From assembly GCA_003499715.1 (NCBI GenBank), contig DNSH01000103.1:1-5692 (forward strand): 5,692 nt of DNA. Direction: 5' to 3'. The notes under the pieces are model-generated. The model was not told where the DNA came from, ran no database searches, and saw only the letters and a program-made list of their open reading frames with translations. Below are positions 1 through 5,692 of the stretch, one piece after another. Source of the DNA: Candidatus Mesolinea sp. (GTDB lineage: Bacteria > Chloroflexota > Anaerolineae > Anaerolineales > Anaerolineaceae). Position 1 is the first letter of the stretch, and each line of letters starts with the position of its first letter. Made by a program: the position numbers and the translations under genes.

Positions 1-438
1 TATTACACCTCGCAGGATGCCTTCTTGGTTGCTGAGGGCTTTACCGGCACCATTACCGACCCTGCCGATATAGTCCAATATAAGATTGGCGTGCAATCTG
101 GCACAGTGCAGGATGATTGGGTGACCACAGAGCTAATTGAAACTGGCTTAATGCCCGAAAGCAAGCTTTCGCGTTATGAGCGCGTGGACCAGGCTGCCCT
201 GGACTTGCAAGCCGGCCGCATTGACGTTTTGGTGGCCGATTCCGTGCCAGCCCAGGCGCTGATCAAGCAGTTTGGCGGCTTCAAGATCGTCTATGAGGTC
301 CAGCTCTATACCGGCCCGATCAACATTGTCCTTCCCGAAGGGGATAAAGCCCTACGCGATGAAGTCAACAAAATCATCAAACAGCTACAGGATGAAGGCT
401 TTATTGATCAGCTGGCTGTCAAGTATTTTAGCAAGTAA
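1..438 (+). CDS. Polar amino-acid ABC transporter substrate-binding protein (family 3), C-terminal part
   Basis: Partial gene: the reading frame is open from base 1, so the start and signal peptide lie outside the window. The visible 145 residues correspond to roughly the last half of a bacterial extracellular solute-binding protein family 3 (SBP_bac_3) member, usually about 250-280 residues. Visible family hallmarks are KIGVQSGT near fragment residues 28-35 (the 'vGvqkGt' segment after the hinge), QAGRIDVLVAD near 70-80 (the 'al.aGriDavv.D' segment, whose Asp normally lies close to the ligand), and the closing helix with GFIDQLAVKYF. The protein would bind an amino acid outside the membrane and deliver it to the permeases encoded downstream. 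A TTG at base 25 could be read as a start but lies inside the conserved fold, so it is not the start. The exact ligand cannot be read from this fragment. A hairpin follows the stop codon before permease A. Confidence 0.9.
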   Translation, partial: YYTSQDAFLVAEGFTGTITDPADIVQYKIGVQSGTVQDDWVTTELIETGLMPESKLSRYERVDQAALDLQAGRIDVLVADSVPAQALIKQFGGFKIVYEVQLYTGPINIVLPEGDKALRDEVNKIIKQLQDEGFIDQLAVKYFSK

Positions 439-452
439 ATGAGAAAGATAGG

Positions 453-482
453 AATGGCCGCTAGAGGTTTGAAGCGGCCATT
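453..482 (+). terminator. Intercistronic stem-loop (attenuator or mRNA-stabilising hairpin)
   Basis: A perfect 10-bp inverted repeat (AATGGCCGCT at 453-462, AGCGGCCATT at 473-482) encloses a 10-nt loop, 14 nt after the binding-protein stop. A G-T pair (452/483) can extend it. The sequence after it is U-rich but interrupted (TTTGCTTCTATATTTT, 481-496), so it would be a leaky terminator at best. Hairpins between binding-protein and permease genes are known in other ABC operons, for example malE-malF, where they raise binding-protein levels over the membrane parts. That role here is inferred. Confidence 0.6.
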
Positions 483-500
483 TGCTTCTATATTTTAAAC

Positions 501-506
501 AGGAGA
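501..506 (+). promoter_or_regulatory. Ribosome binding site of permease A (supports a TTG start)
   Basis: AGGAGA lies 10 nt before the TTG at 517. No in-frame ATG sits close by at the expected N-terminus, and the family alignment expects about 10-15 residues before the first membrane segment. This supports TTG 517 as the start. Confidence 0.6.
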
Positions 507-516
507 GCAACAGCCG

Positions 517-1161
517 TTGGATATAGGTAGATTTTTTCAGTATATCGCCTCAGGAACTGCATATACCTTAGGTGTCACGCTGATTGCGCTGCCATCCGGG
601 CTGATTTTGGGGATGCTCTTCGCCTTTCTGGCGGTTTATGCCGGAAAAATCGCTACTCGCTTTTTTAGCATCTACAGCACCATCATGCGCGGCATCCCGC
701 CGATTGTGCTGCTATTTATCCTCTACTTTTTAATGTCCGGCGCCATCAACCTGACGCCTTTCTGGGCTGGTTCAGTCTCTCTCGGCATTATCAGCAGTGC
801 CTACCAAATGGAAATCTTTCGTGGAGCCATTCTCTCTGTCAGCGCTGATCAAATGATGGCAGCTCGGGCGATTGGCTTGAGCAAGATCCAGGCGATTCGC
901 ACTGTAATTTTTCCCCAGATGATTCGCATCGCAATCCCTGGCTGGTCGAATGAGGCTGCCATCGTGATTAAGGACTCTTCATTGGTCTATGCCATTGGCG
1001 TGCCCGAAATTTTGCGCCGCGCTCAGCTCATCAGCGCCAGCACACAGCAGCCGTTCTTAGCATACACGACTGCTGCTTTCATTTATTTTACGCTGGTGTT
1101 CATCACCAACCGTTTGCTCAACCGGGCGGAGCAAAAATTGACTATTCCCAGCAATCCCTGA
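517..1161 (+). CDS. Polar amino-acid ABC transporter permease A (HisM/GlnP type)
   Basis: A 214-residue integral membrane protein, the usual length for His/Glu/Gln/Arg-type (HEAA) permeases. It starts at TTG with a good ribosome binding site. Hydrophobic segments lie near residues 14-41, 60-78, 83-97, 138-160 and 186-206. Family landmarks are [15 protein letters not shown] near 57-71 (the 'RGTPllvqlf' segment, here divergent: I for T and no Gln), [10 protein letters not shown] near 96-105, and the cytoplasmic EAA loop from about 112 to 135 ([16 protein letters not shown] followed by FPQMIR), which docks on the ATPase. It should pair with permease B, encoded after the ATPase, to form a heterodimeric channel for an amino acid captured by the upstream binding protein. 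The start of the ATPase gene follows 19 nt after its stop. Assignment to the family is firm; the substrate is unknown. Confidence 0.93.
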   Translation: MDIGRFFQYIASGTAYTLGVTLIALPSGLILGMLFAFLAVYAGKIATRFFSIYSTIMRGIPPIVLLFILYFLMSGAINLTPFWAGSVSLGIISSAYQMEIFRGAILSVSADQMMAARAIGLSKIQAIRTVIFPQMIRIAIPGWSNEAAIVIKDSSLVYAIGVPEILRRAQLISASTQQPFLAYTTAAFIYFTLVFITNRLLNRAEQKLTIPSNP

Positions 1162-1167
1162 GCCTTT

Positions 1168-1171
1168 GGAG
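1168..1171 (+). promoter_or_regulatory. Ribosome binding site deciding the ATPase start
   Basis: GGAG lies 9 nt before the ATG at 1181. An in-frame TTG at 1166 would add five residues (MEPHR), but this motif falls inside that extension and nothing like a ribosome binding site precedes 1166. The ATG is therefore preferred. Confidence 0.55.
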
Positions 1172-1180
1172 CCACACCGC

Positions 1181-1945
1181 ATGATTAAACCCATTCTCAC
1201 CGTAAAAAACCTCACCAAGCGCTATGGGGAGCACACCGTTTTCGAGAACATCAACCTCACGGTCAATGAAGGCGATACTATCGTGATTATTGGGCCCAGT
1301 GGCACGGGGAAAAGCACTTTCCTGCGTTGCCTGAATCTGCTGACTAAACCCAACGGCGGGCAGATCTGGCTGGATGACCAGGAAATCACGGCAAAGGATG
1401 TTGATGAAGATCAGGTGCGGCAGCATATCGGTATGGTTTTCCAAAACTTTTTACTTTTCAATCATCTGACCGCGTTAGAAAATGTTAAATTAGGCTTGAT
1501 TCATGTCAAGCATATGTCCAAAGAGGCAGCTGAAGCCAAAGCGCGCGAAGAACTGGCTCGGGTAGGCTTGGCCGAGCAAGCTGACCATTATCCAGGGCAG
1601 CTCTCCGGTGGCCAGCAGCAGCGCGTCGGCATTGCCAGAGCGCTGGCCATGGATCCACGCATCATGCTCTTCGATGAGCCTACTTCCGCGCTTGACCCAG
1701 AGCTGATTGGTGAGGTGCTTGAGGTGATGCGCAAACTTTCCTTCGAGGGCATGACCATGATTGTTGTGACCCACGAAATGGGCTTTGCGCGCGAAGTTGC
1801 AGACCGCATTGTGTTCATGGAAAAGGGGCAAATCGTCGAGGAAGGCACACCAGATCAGCTCTTTTACCATCCCCAACACGAACGCACACGGGAGTTCTTG
1901 TGGAAAATCACCGAGCTTTACGGTAAGAAAGAAAAAGAGGCTTAA
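1181..1945 (+). CDS. Polar amino-acid ABC transporter ATP-binding protein (GlnQ/HisP type)
   Basis: A 254-residue nucleotide-binding subunit, close to the family's usual 240-260. It hydrolyses ATP on the inner face of the membrane to drive import through permeases A and B. All catalytic motifs are intact: Walker [10 protein letters not shown] (38-46), Q-loop MVFQ with Q88, signature LSGGQQQR (141-148), Walker B IMLFDEP with catalytic E166 (161-167), D-loop SALD (169-172), and the H-loop His198 in VVTHEM. The [18 protein letters not shown] stretch and '[12 protein letters not shown]' after the D-loop are characteristic of the amino-acid (PAAT) subfamily. The start was set at ATG 1181 because GGAG precedes it by 9 nt; a TTG start at 1166 would add five residues. 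The gene sits between the two permease genes and ends one base before the second. I see no truncation or missing key residue. Confidence 0.95.
   Translation: MIKPILTVKNLTKRYGEHTVFENINLTVNEGDTIVIIGPSGTGKSTFLRCLNLLTKPNGGQIWLDDQEITAKDVDEDQVRQHIGMVFQNFLLFNHLTALENVKLGLIHVKHMSKEAAEAKAREELARVGLAEQADHYPGQLSGGQQQRVGIARALAMDPRIMLFDEPTSALDPELIGEVLEVMRKLSFEGMTMIVVTHEMGFAREVADRIVFMEKGQIVEEGTPDQLFYHPQHERTREFLWKITELYGKKEKEA
1935..1940 (+). promoter_or_regulatory. Ribosome binding site of permease B (supports a GTG start)
   Basis: AAGAGG, inside the last codons of the ATPase gene, lies 6 nt before the GTG at 1947. The frame stays open far upstream (to 1785) but that part overlaps the ATPase and reads as low-quality sequence, so it is not coding in this frame. 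The next in-frame ATG (1989) would cut into the conserved N-terminus. Confidence 0.6.
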
Positions 1946-1946
1946 G

Positions 1947-2624
1947 GTGGAATGGTTCCAGCTGCTGCAACGCTTCTTTGGCGACTTTATGCAAGGCGCT
2001 GGCGTCACCTTGGAGCTCACAGCCGTTGGCTTGCTGATAGGCTTTGTGTTGGGGTTGGCTTTAGCCTTAGCCAAAACTTTCGGCGCACCAGGCGTGAGCA
2101 AATTTGCCACAGGTTATATCGAGCTCTTCCGTGGGACGCCCTTGCTCGTGCAGCTCTTCCTGATTTACTACGGCTTGCCTTCTCTGGGCTTGACGCTTTC
2201 GCAAACCCTTTCTGCTTACCTGGCGCTCGGGCTAAATAGCGCTGCGTACCAAGCCGAATACCTGCGCGGCGCCATCCAGGCAATCGGAGATGCGCAGATG
2301 ATGGCGGGGCGCTCCATTGGGCTTTCGCGCTGGCAGACAATTCGGCTGGTGATCCTCCCCCAAGCCTTGAGGTTAGCCTTGCCGGCTTGGTCCAACGAAC
2401 CCATTTCGCTGCTCAAAACAACAGCGGTCGTGTTCCTGATCGCTGTGCAAGACCTGATGGCTAAAGCTAAGCGGGCAGCTACCACCACCTATAACCCTAT
2501 CGGCAGTTACATCGCGGTGGCTGTCATTTATCTGGTCATGGTCTTTATCCTCGATGCCCTGCTCAAATGGTTAGAGCGGAAAACCAAAATCCCTGGGCTG
2601 GAAACGGACACCAATCCAGCTTAA
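1947..2624 (+). CDS. Polar amino-acid ABC transporter permease B (HisM/GlnP type)
   Basis: A 225-residue membrane protein with a textbook HEAA-type permease sequence. I chose the GTG at 1947: it is one base after the ATPase stop, has AAGAGG 6 nt upstream, and gives the normal family length. Membrane segments lie near residues 20-42, 58-76, 84-103, about 145-170 and 193-215. Landmarks are ELFRGTPLLVQLFLIYYGLP (59-78), the NSAAYQAEYLRGAI segment (97-110) and the EAA loop (QMMAGRSIGLSRWQTIRLV then LPQALR, from about 117). It should form the channel with permease A and contact the ATPase through the EAA loop. The two permeases share the family pattern but differ clearly in the first conserved segment, where B keeps the consensus RGTPLLVQ and A does not, which fits a heterodimer. 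The tight spacing implies translational coupling with the ATPase. No clear terminator follows. Confidence 0.94.
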   Translation: MEWFQLLQRFFGDFMQGAGVTLELTAVGLLIGFVLGLALALAKTFGAPGVSKFATGYIELFRGTPLLVQLFLIYYGLPSLGLTLSQTLSAYLALGLNSAAYQAEYLRGAIQAIGDAQMMAGRSIGLSRWQTIRLVILPQALRLALPAWSNEPISLLKTTAVVFLIAVQDLMAKAKRAATTTYNPIGSYIAVAVIYLVMVFILDALLKWLERKTKIPGLETDTNPA

Positions 2625-2716
2625 TGACCTATTCAGATCCGGAGGGGGAAATAATAAATCACTATTGGAAATACTCAAAAATATGTCATTGCTTCTATTT
2701 AAATCATAACTTTTTG

Positions 2717-2725
2717 TGCTAAAAT
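2717..2725 (+). promoter_or_regulatory. Possible extended -10 promoter element
   Basis: TGCTAAAAT reads as an extended -10 (TG, one base, then TAAAAT, which matches TATAAT in 5 of 6 positions). No good -35 lies at 16-18 nt upstream, as is common for extended -10 promoters. If real, it would give the secreted-protein mRNA a leader of about 210 nt. AT-rich sequence produces such matches by chance, so this is tentative. Confidence 0.3.
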
Positions 2726-2808
2726 ATAAACGTCCAGCAGGAATTGAAGCATTTAGATACTACTTCAAACGGAAATTAACACAATTCAGTACCATTGTTC
2801 ATTTATTT

Positions 2809-2824
2809 TGTGAATATTTTCACA
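2809..2824. promoter_or_regulatory. Candidate CRP/FNR-family operator
   Basis: The sequence reads TGTGA, then ATATTT, then TCACA: both half-sites of the CRP consensus TGTGA-N6-TCACA are perfect, and the symmetry extends one base inward on each side (TGTGAA/TTCACA). Its centre lies about 123 nt before the ATG at 2940. A weak TATATC (2864-2869) downstream would place a start of transcription near 2876, putting the centre near -60, close to a class I activator position; that promoter call is speculative. The palindrome could also fold as a short RNA hairpin, but no U-run follows, so it is not a terminator. Confidence 0.45.
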
Positions 2825-2926
2825 GAAAGGACTGGTCTATAGCGGATTCGTGTTTCGTAGCCGTATATCGGCAGCCAAATTTAAATGATTGCTTTCTGAT
2901 TTTGTCGATATTTTTAGGATTGTTTG

Positions 2927-2933
2927 AAAGGAG
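2927..2933 (+). promoter_or_regulatory. Ribosome binding site deciding the secreted-protein start
   Basis: AAAGGAG lies 6 nt before the ATG at 2940. A TTG at 2937 is in the same frame but would be only 3 nt from the motif, so ATG 2940 is chosen. Confidence 0.8.
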
Positions 2934-2939
2934 CCTTTG

Positions 2940-5528
2940 ATGAATCAGCACAAGTTTTTTACTTTTATGATTGTCCTCAGTCTGCTCCTGCTTACTTTAG
3001 GGCAAGCGTCAGTTCCACGGCACGTCAGTGCACAGACTGAAGAACCCCCACTGGTGGACCAAACCATCGGACTTGAACCCCAAACAGAAGGTGTGGAATC
3101 CCTCATAGAGGTTCCCTACTTTGGAACCCAGGGCTTTAATCGCGTTTTGGATACCTTCAACCGGGCCGATGGTCCTCTGGGCTCAGCATGGACCACACGA
3201 AACGATTCTTGCAGTATCAGCGATCACACGGCGATGTGTGGTTACCTTGGATTAGCCACGTTTAATCCTTATGCCGGGCTCGGTGATTCCGCCGAAATGG
3301 ATGTGGCAGCCGTTGGTACGAATGTCCAATATGCTGCCTTGGTGCTCGACTATGGCGCCGGCGTTTCCAATCTTTTTCTCAAAGTTCAACAGCAAAATTC
3401 CACCGGTGCTTTTGAATTTGCCGCTTGTTATACTGGTAATAATGAAGGCGCATTTGGGCTTGGGTTTTTTGCCCTCACCTCGAGTTTTGTTACCGCACAC
3501 ATGAAAGCCATGCGTATTGGGGATACCGTGATGCTTAAATTTACCAATATCGATGGCGGTACCCAACCAGACCAAGTTTATATATGCAATGGCGCTCCAG
3601 CGCGCGAAGGAACTGGAATTGGCATCGCTGGTTACAACAACGTCTCGCGGATGGATAATTTCGGGGTGAATTCTGGCAAAGTATATCTTACGAGTTTGGA
3701 TATCGGAGGTGACGGAGGGGATTTGTTTGCTGCATATGATCCCGCCTTAGGGAGTTGGACAGAGCTAAACCGTTTTGAAACCGGCTGCCAGTTAGCAGTG
3801 AACTCAAAGGGTGAGCTTTATGCTCATGATTACGCAACGAATGAAATTGTAAAATATGAACCTCTTTCCGATTCATGGATAGACATCATGACTGGGCCCA
3901 CTGGCTTTAGCGGGAATTACTGCAACCTTGAAGTGACAGATAATGGCCAGTTCCTCTTAACTTCCTCTGATTCAACTACACTATGGCACAGCACAGGTCC
4001 AGGCACCTGGAGTTCAATTACCCTTCCGTTCTACGGGAATGCGATGGGGGATTACGACCCAACCACCGGGCAGTATGTGATCGGTCAACAAGAGACGACA
4101 AATGCACATTTGATTAATCTGGAGACATGGGGAATAACAGATTTTACATCGTCGATTTTTAATGGCGAACGTGCCCGTGTGAGCTCAGTATTGGATGGGA
4201 AATACTACTTTGAAGCGGAGGGAAGTGATATACACTACTTTGACCTCAGTAACCCATCAGCGCCACCGGTAGACACCGGAATTAGTGGTCCTTGGTATGG
4301 CAGTTCGGCTGCAGATCGCGATAATCGCGTGATTTACCTTGCAGATATTGATACAAAACCCTTTTGGGTATACAATCCTGCGGCAAATACCCTCACAACG
4401 CTTCCCTCTTATCCAAACTCAGCCAACATGTGGCATTCCAGCATCGCTTATGCCTGGTATTACACTGATCTCCAAGTAAACCCTCTCGAGATTGAGACGC
4501 AGCAATGCCAGAATTGTATAAAATCTCAATCCTTAGAATTATGTAATTTAGGGAACATTCCAGCAGAATGGAACCTTGAAGAACTCGCAATGGCCGCATT
4601 CCAACACGGAGACAGCTTTATACCGGTGAATATTGCTGGGGAGTCAACCACGGAAAGCAGCCGGTTGAGTTTCTCATCCCCCAATCCAACCCCTAAGGTT
4701 GAGGCTGAACAAGCTTCACCGGAAGCAAGTGTTTTGTGGGATCAACCATTAAGCACTGTAAATACTAACGCTTACGTAAATCAAGATTTTCCTGACTATC
4801 CAACCTCCAGCAGCTTTTTAGCCGACGATTTTGTTAATCCGACGGGTTGGGAATTGGAAAAGATATACATTCCAGGAGATTTTTGGAGTGGCGGATCATC
4901 CTTCACGCCCGCAACCGGTTTGACGTTCCAAATTTATGCGGATAATGCTGGCATTCCAGCTGGTGACCCAAGCGGCGGCGGTATTCCACCGGCGTGGACG
5001 CTAACGCTTCCGCCAACCGATCCCCAGCTGACCTATAGTATGGGAACGAGCGGATACCTTTCGAACATAACGCTTACACTCAATTCACCCGTAAATGTGC
5101 CAGCTGGACATTGGTGGCTGGTGTTTTACCCCACGATGAGTTTTTCTGGTGGTGGGCAATATGGCCGGCAGCCGTCAGATACGACCAACGGTTACACTAC
5201 CCAGTTTATCAACCCCGGCAATGGATTTGGGTTTGGAGCAACCTGGCAAAGTTGGTCGGTAATAGGTCCTGCCCAGCAAGATATGGCTTTTCGGCTGGAA
5301 GGTTCCTTAATCGATATACCCTGGCTTTCAGAGCAGCCAACCAGCGGCACTTTGGAGCCAGGAGATTGCCAGGGAGTTCAAGTAACATTAGATTCACATG
5401 GTATGAACCCTGGCATATATCAAGGAAGATTGGTCTTGCACAGCAATGAACCATTGCAAGCAGTAGTTGAAGTAAACGTGCAAATGCAAGTAAATGGCTG
5501 CGTTTACTTACCACTCTTGACAAAGTAA
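2940..5528 (+). CDS. Secreted multidomain surface protein with split Ig-like domain and C-terminal YLPLL tail
   Basis: Not a protein I can name; 862 residues, ATG start with a strong ribosome binding site. Residues 1-31 form a signal peptide: K5, a hydrophobic core (about 6-20), and a likely cut after VSA (29-31) or GQA (21-23). About 71-243 (opening DTFNRADGPLGSAW) resembles lectin/laminin-G-like beta-sandwiches of secreted bacterial proteins. About 247-506 has spaced repeats such as 'AYDPALGSWTEL', 'KYEPLSDSWIDI', 'VYNPAANTLTTL', typical of a Kelch/NHL-like beta-propeller. About 510-550 looks like the first half of an Ig-like domain; its apparent second half is 791-850 (IPWLSEQPTSGTLEPG, then HSNEP). 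Between them, about 598-790 is another beta-rich domain (FLADDFVNPTGWELEKI, QYGRQP). The end, VYLPLLTK (855-862), matches a tail I associate with Chloroflexota exported proteins. By my reading eleven cysteines are present, including CQNC (523-526). No catalytic motif was seen; adhesion or ligand binding is inferred. Confidence 0.85.
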   Translation: MNQHKFFTFMIVLSLLLLTLGQASVPRHVSAQTEEPPLVDQTIGLEPQTEGVESLIEVPYFGTQGFNRVLDTFNRADGPLGSAWTTRNDSCSISDHTAMCGYLGLATFNPYAGLGDSAEMDVAAVGTNVQYAALVLDYGAGVSNLFLKVQQQNSTGAFEFAACYTGNNEGAFGLGFFALTSSFVTAHMKAMRIGDTVMLKFTNIDGGTQPDQVYICNGAPAREGTGIGIAGYNNVSRMDNFGVNSGKVYLTSLDIGGDGGDLFAAYDPALGSWTELNRFETGCQLAVNSKGELYAHDYATNEIVKYEPLSDSWIDIMTGPTGFSGNYCNLEVTDNGQFLLTSSDSTTLWHSTGPGTWSSITLPFYGNAMGDYDPTTGQYVIGQQETTNAHLINLETWGITDFTSSIFNGERARVSSVLDGKYYFEAEGSDIHYFDLSNPSAPPVDTGISGPWYGSSAADRDNRVIYLADIDTKPFWVYNPAANTLTTLPSYPNSANMWHSSIAYAWYYTDLQVNPLEIETQQCQNCIKSQSLELCNLGNIPAEWNLEELAMAAFQHGDSFIPVNIAGESTTESSRLSFSSPNPTPKVEAEQASPEASVLWDQPLSTVNTNAYVNQDFPDYPTSSSFLADDFVNPTGWELEKIYIPGDFWSGGSSFTPATGLTFQIYADNAGIPAGDPSGGGIPPAWTLTLPPTDPQLTYSMGTSGYLSNITLTLNSPVNVPAGHWWLVFYPTMSFSGGGQYGRQPSDTTNGYTTQFINPGNGFGFGATWQSWSVIGPAQQDMAFRLEGSLIDIPWLSEQPTSGTLEPGDCQGVQVTLDSHGMNPGIYQGRLVLHSNEPLQAVVEVNVQMQVNGCVYLPLLTK

Positions 5529-5545
5529 CTTAAAACATTAATCGG

Positions 5546-5575
5546 AAAAGCGCGCTCAAACTAGAGCGCGCTTTT
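5546..5575. terminator. Strong bidirectional intrinsic terminator
   Basis: A perfect 12-bp inverted repeat (AAAAGCGCGCTC at 5546-5557, GAGCGCGCTTTT at 5564-5575) with a 6-nt loop AAACTA, 17 nt after the secreted-protein stop. The GC-rich core is followed by a run of five T on the + strand (5572-5576) and, because of the A-run on the left arm, by four T on the minus strand. It can therefore stop transcription from both the secreted-protein gene and the convergent gene on the right. Confidence 0.9.
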
Positions 5576-5616
5576 TCATGGTGCACTTCCGAATCCTTAA
5601 AGGTTCGTTTGGCTTT

Positions 5617-5692
5617 CTAGCTTTGTGGTTCTTGTGGTTTGCTCTCTTCCGGCTCTAGAGGCGCTTCAGGTGCTGGTTCGCTCGGCGGTACT
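5617..5692 (-). CDS. 3' end of a convergent gene with a Pro/Glu-rich C-terminal tail
   Basis: On the minus strand one frame is open from the right window edge (first full codon 5691-5689) to a TAG at 5619-5617, giving 24 residues. The other two minus-strand frames stop within this stretch. The peptide is dominated by proline and glutamate (fragments EPAPEAPLEPEE and KPQEPQS), the kind of low-complexity acidic tail found at the C-terminus of many bacterial proteins. It ends 42 nt from the shared terminator, as expected of a real convergent gene. The body of the gene lies outside the window, so its function cannot be told. Confidence 0.55.
   Translation of the reverse strand, partial: VPPSEPAPEAPLEPEESKPQEPQS

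Larger units (their letters stand above)
2625..2939. other. AT-rich intergenic region, no convincing gene
   Basis: About 315 bases between the transporter operon and the secreted-protein gene, visibly richer in A and T than the genes on either side. It contains an isolated GGAGGGGG run (2641-2648), a possible extended -10 element (2717-2725), a 6-bp inverted repeat (TTGAAG 2744-2749, CTTCAA 2763-2768), a CRP-like palindrome (2809-2824) and the ribosome binding site of the next gene. Two small open frames (32 codons from 2624, 74 codons from a GTG at 2716) lack support and are not called as genes. I found no strong terminator hairpin for the transporter operon here. Confidence 0.6.

Noticed and set aside
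1785..1946. Upstream extension of the permease B frame to an ATG at 1785
   Set aside because: It overlaps the well-conserved end of the ATPase in another frame, and its translation is basic, Ser-rich shadow sequence with no permease similarity; GTG 1947 has a proper ribosome binding site.
1490..2110. 206-codon minus-strand open frame across the ATPase and permease B genes
   Set aside because: Lies antisense to two clearly conserved genes, has no recognisable family features and no promoter or ribosome binding context; a codon-bias shadow.
2744..2768. 6-bp inverted repeat TTGAAG/CTTCAA with a 13-nt spacer as an operator or terminator
   Set aside because: Short, AT-rich and without a U-run; such repeats are expected by chance in this gap.
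2716..2940. 74-codon open frame starting at GTG whose stop overlaps the secreted-protein ATG (TGATG)
   Set aside because: No ribosome binding site before the GTG, the only start is non-ATG, the composition matches the AT-rich intergenic DNA, it runs through the CRP-like palindrome and the ribosome binding site of the next gene, and the peptide resembles no family I know. The overlap alone is weak evidence.
5111..5523. Open frames on both strands inside the end of the secreted-protein gene
   Set aside because: Both lie within conserved domains of the main frame and show no family pattern; shadows.
5578..5658. Short + strand frame (26 codons) with an aromatic, hydrophobic peptide after the terminator
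   Set aside because: No ribosome binding site, begins at the edge of the terminator, and is antisense to the more plausible minus-strand Pro/Glu-rich tail.
1..5692. tRNA, rRNA, CRISPR arrays, insertion sequences, phage or defence genes
   Set aside because: No cloverleaf-like segments, no spaced direct repeats, no transposase or terminal inverted repeats and no defence-type domains were seen; the transporter operon is ordinary and the secreted protein has no mobile or toxin features.

Overview
The window most likely comes from a member of the Chloroflexota, probably the Anaerolineae or a relative. The main reason is the large secreted protein in the second half. It ends in a C-terminal Y-L-P-L-L tail and uses an Ig-like fold of the 'IPWLSxxPxSGT...SNxP' type, a style I associate with Chloroflexota surface proteins. 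This is inference from protein style; there is no rRNA or other phylogenetic marker in the window.

Bases 1-2624 hold the end of a polar amino-acid ABC transporter operon on the + strand. The order is substrate-binding protein (C-terminal part only, cut by the window edge), permease A, ATPase, permease B. Together they would form a complete importer: the binding protein captures the amino acid outside the membrane, the two HisM/GlnP-type permeases form the channel, and the ATPase drives transport. The last three genes are tightly packed (19 and 1 nt gaps with the starts chosen here). The binding protein is separated from permease A by a 78-nt gap containing a perfect 10-bp stem-loop, which may let the binding protein be made in excess. 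Two of the starts are non-ATG (TTG for permease A, GTG for permease B); each has a ribosome binding site.

Bases 2625-2939 are an AT-rich gap with no convincing gene. It holds a perfect TGTGA-N6-TCACA palindrome, the consensus half-sites of CRP/FNR-family regulators, about 115 nt before the next start codon. I saw no clear terminator behind the transporter operon.

Bases 2940-5528 encode an 862-residue exported multidomain protein: signal peptide, a lectin-like beta-sandwich, a probable beta-propeller, and an Ig-like domain that appears to be split by an inserted second beta-sandwich, then the C-terminal tail. I found no enzyme active site. It looks like a surface adhesion or binding protein, unrelated by function to the transporter.

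Bases 5529-5692 contain a strong, symmetrical terminator hairpin. After it comes the last 24 codons of a convergent minus-strand gene with a proline- and glutamate-rich tail, running off the right edge.
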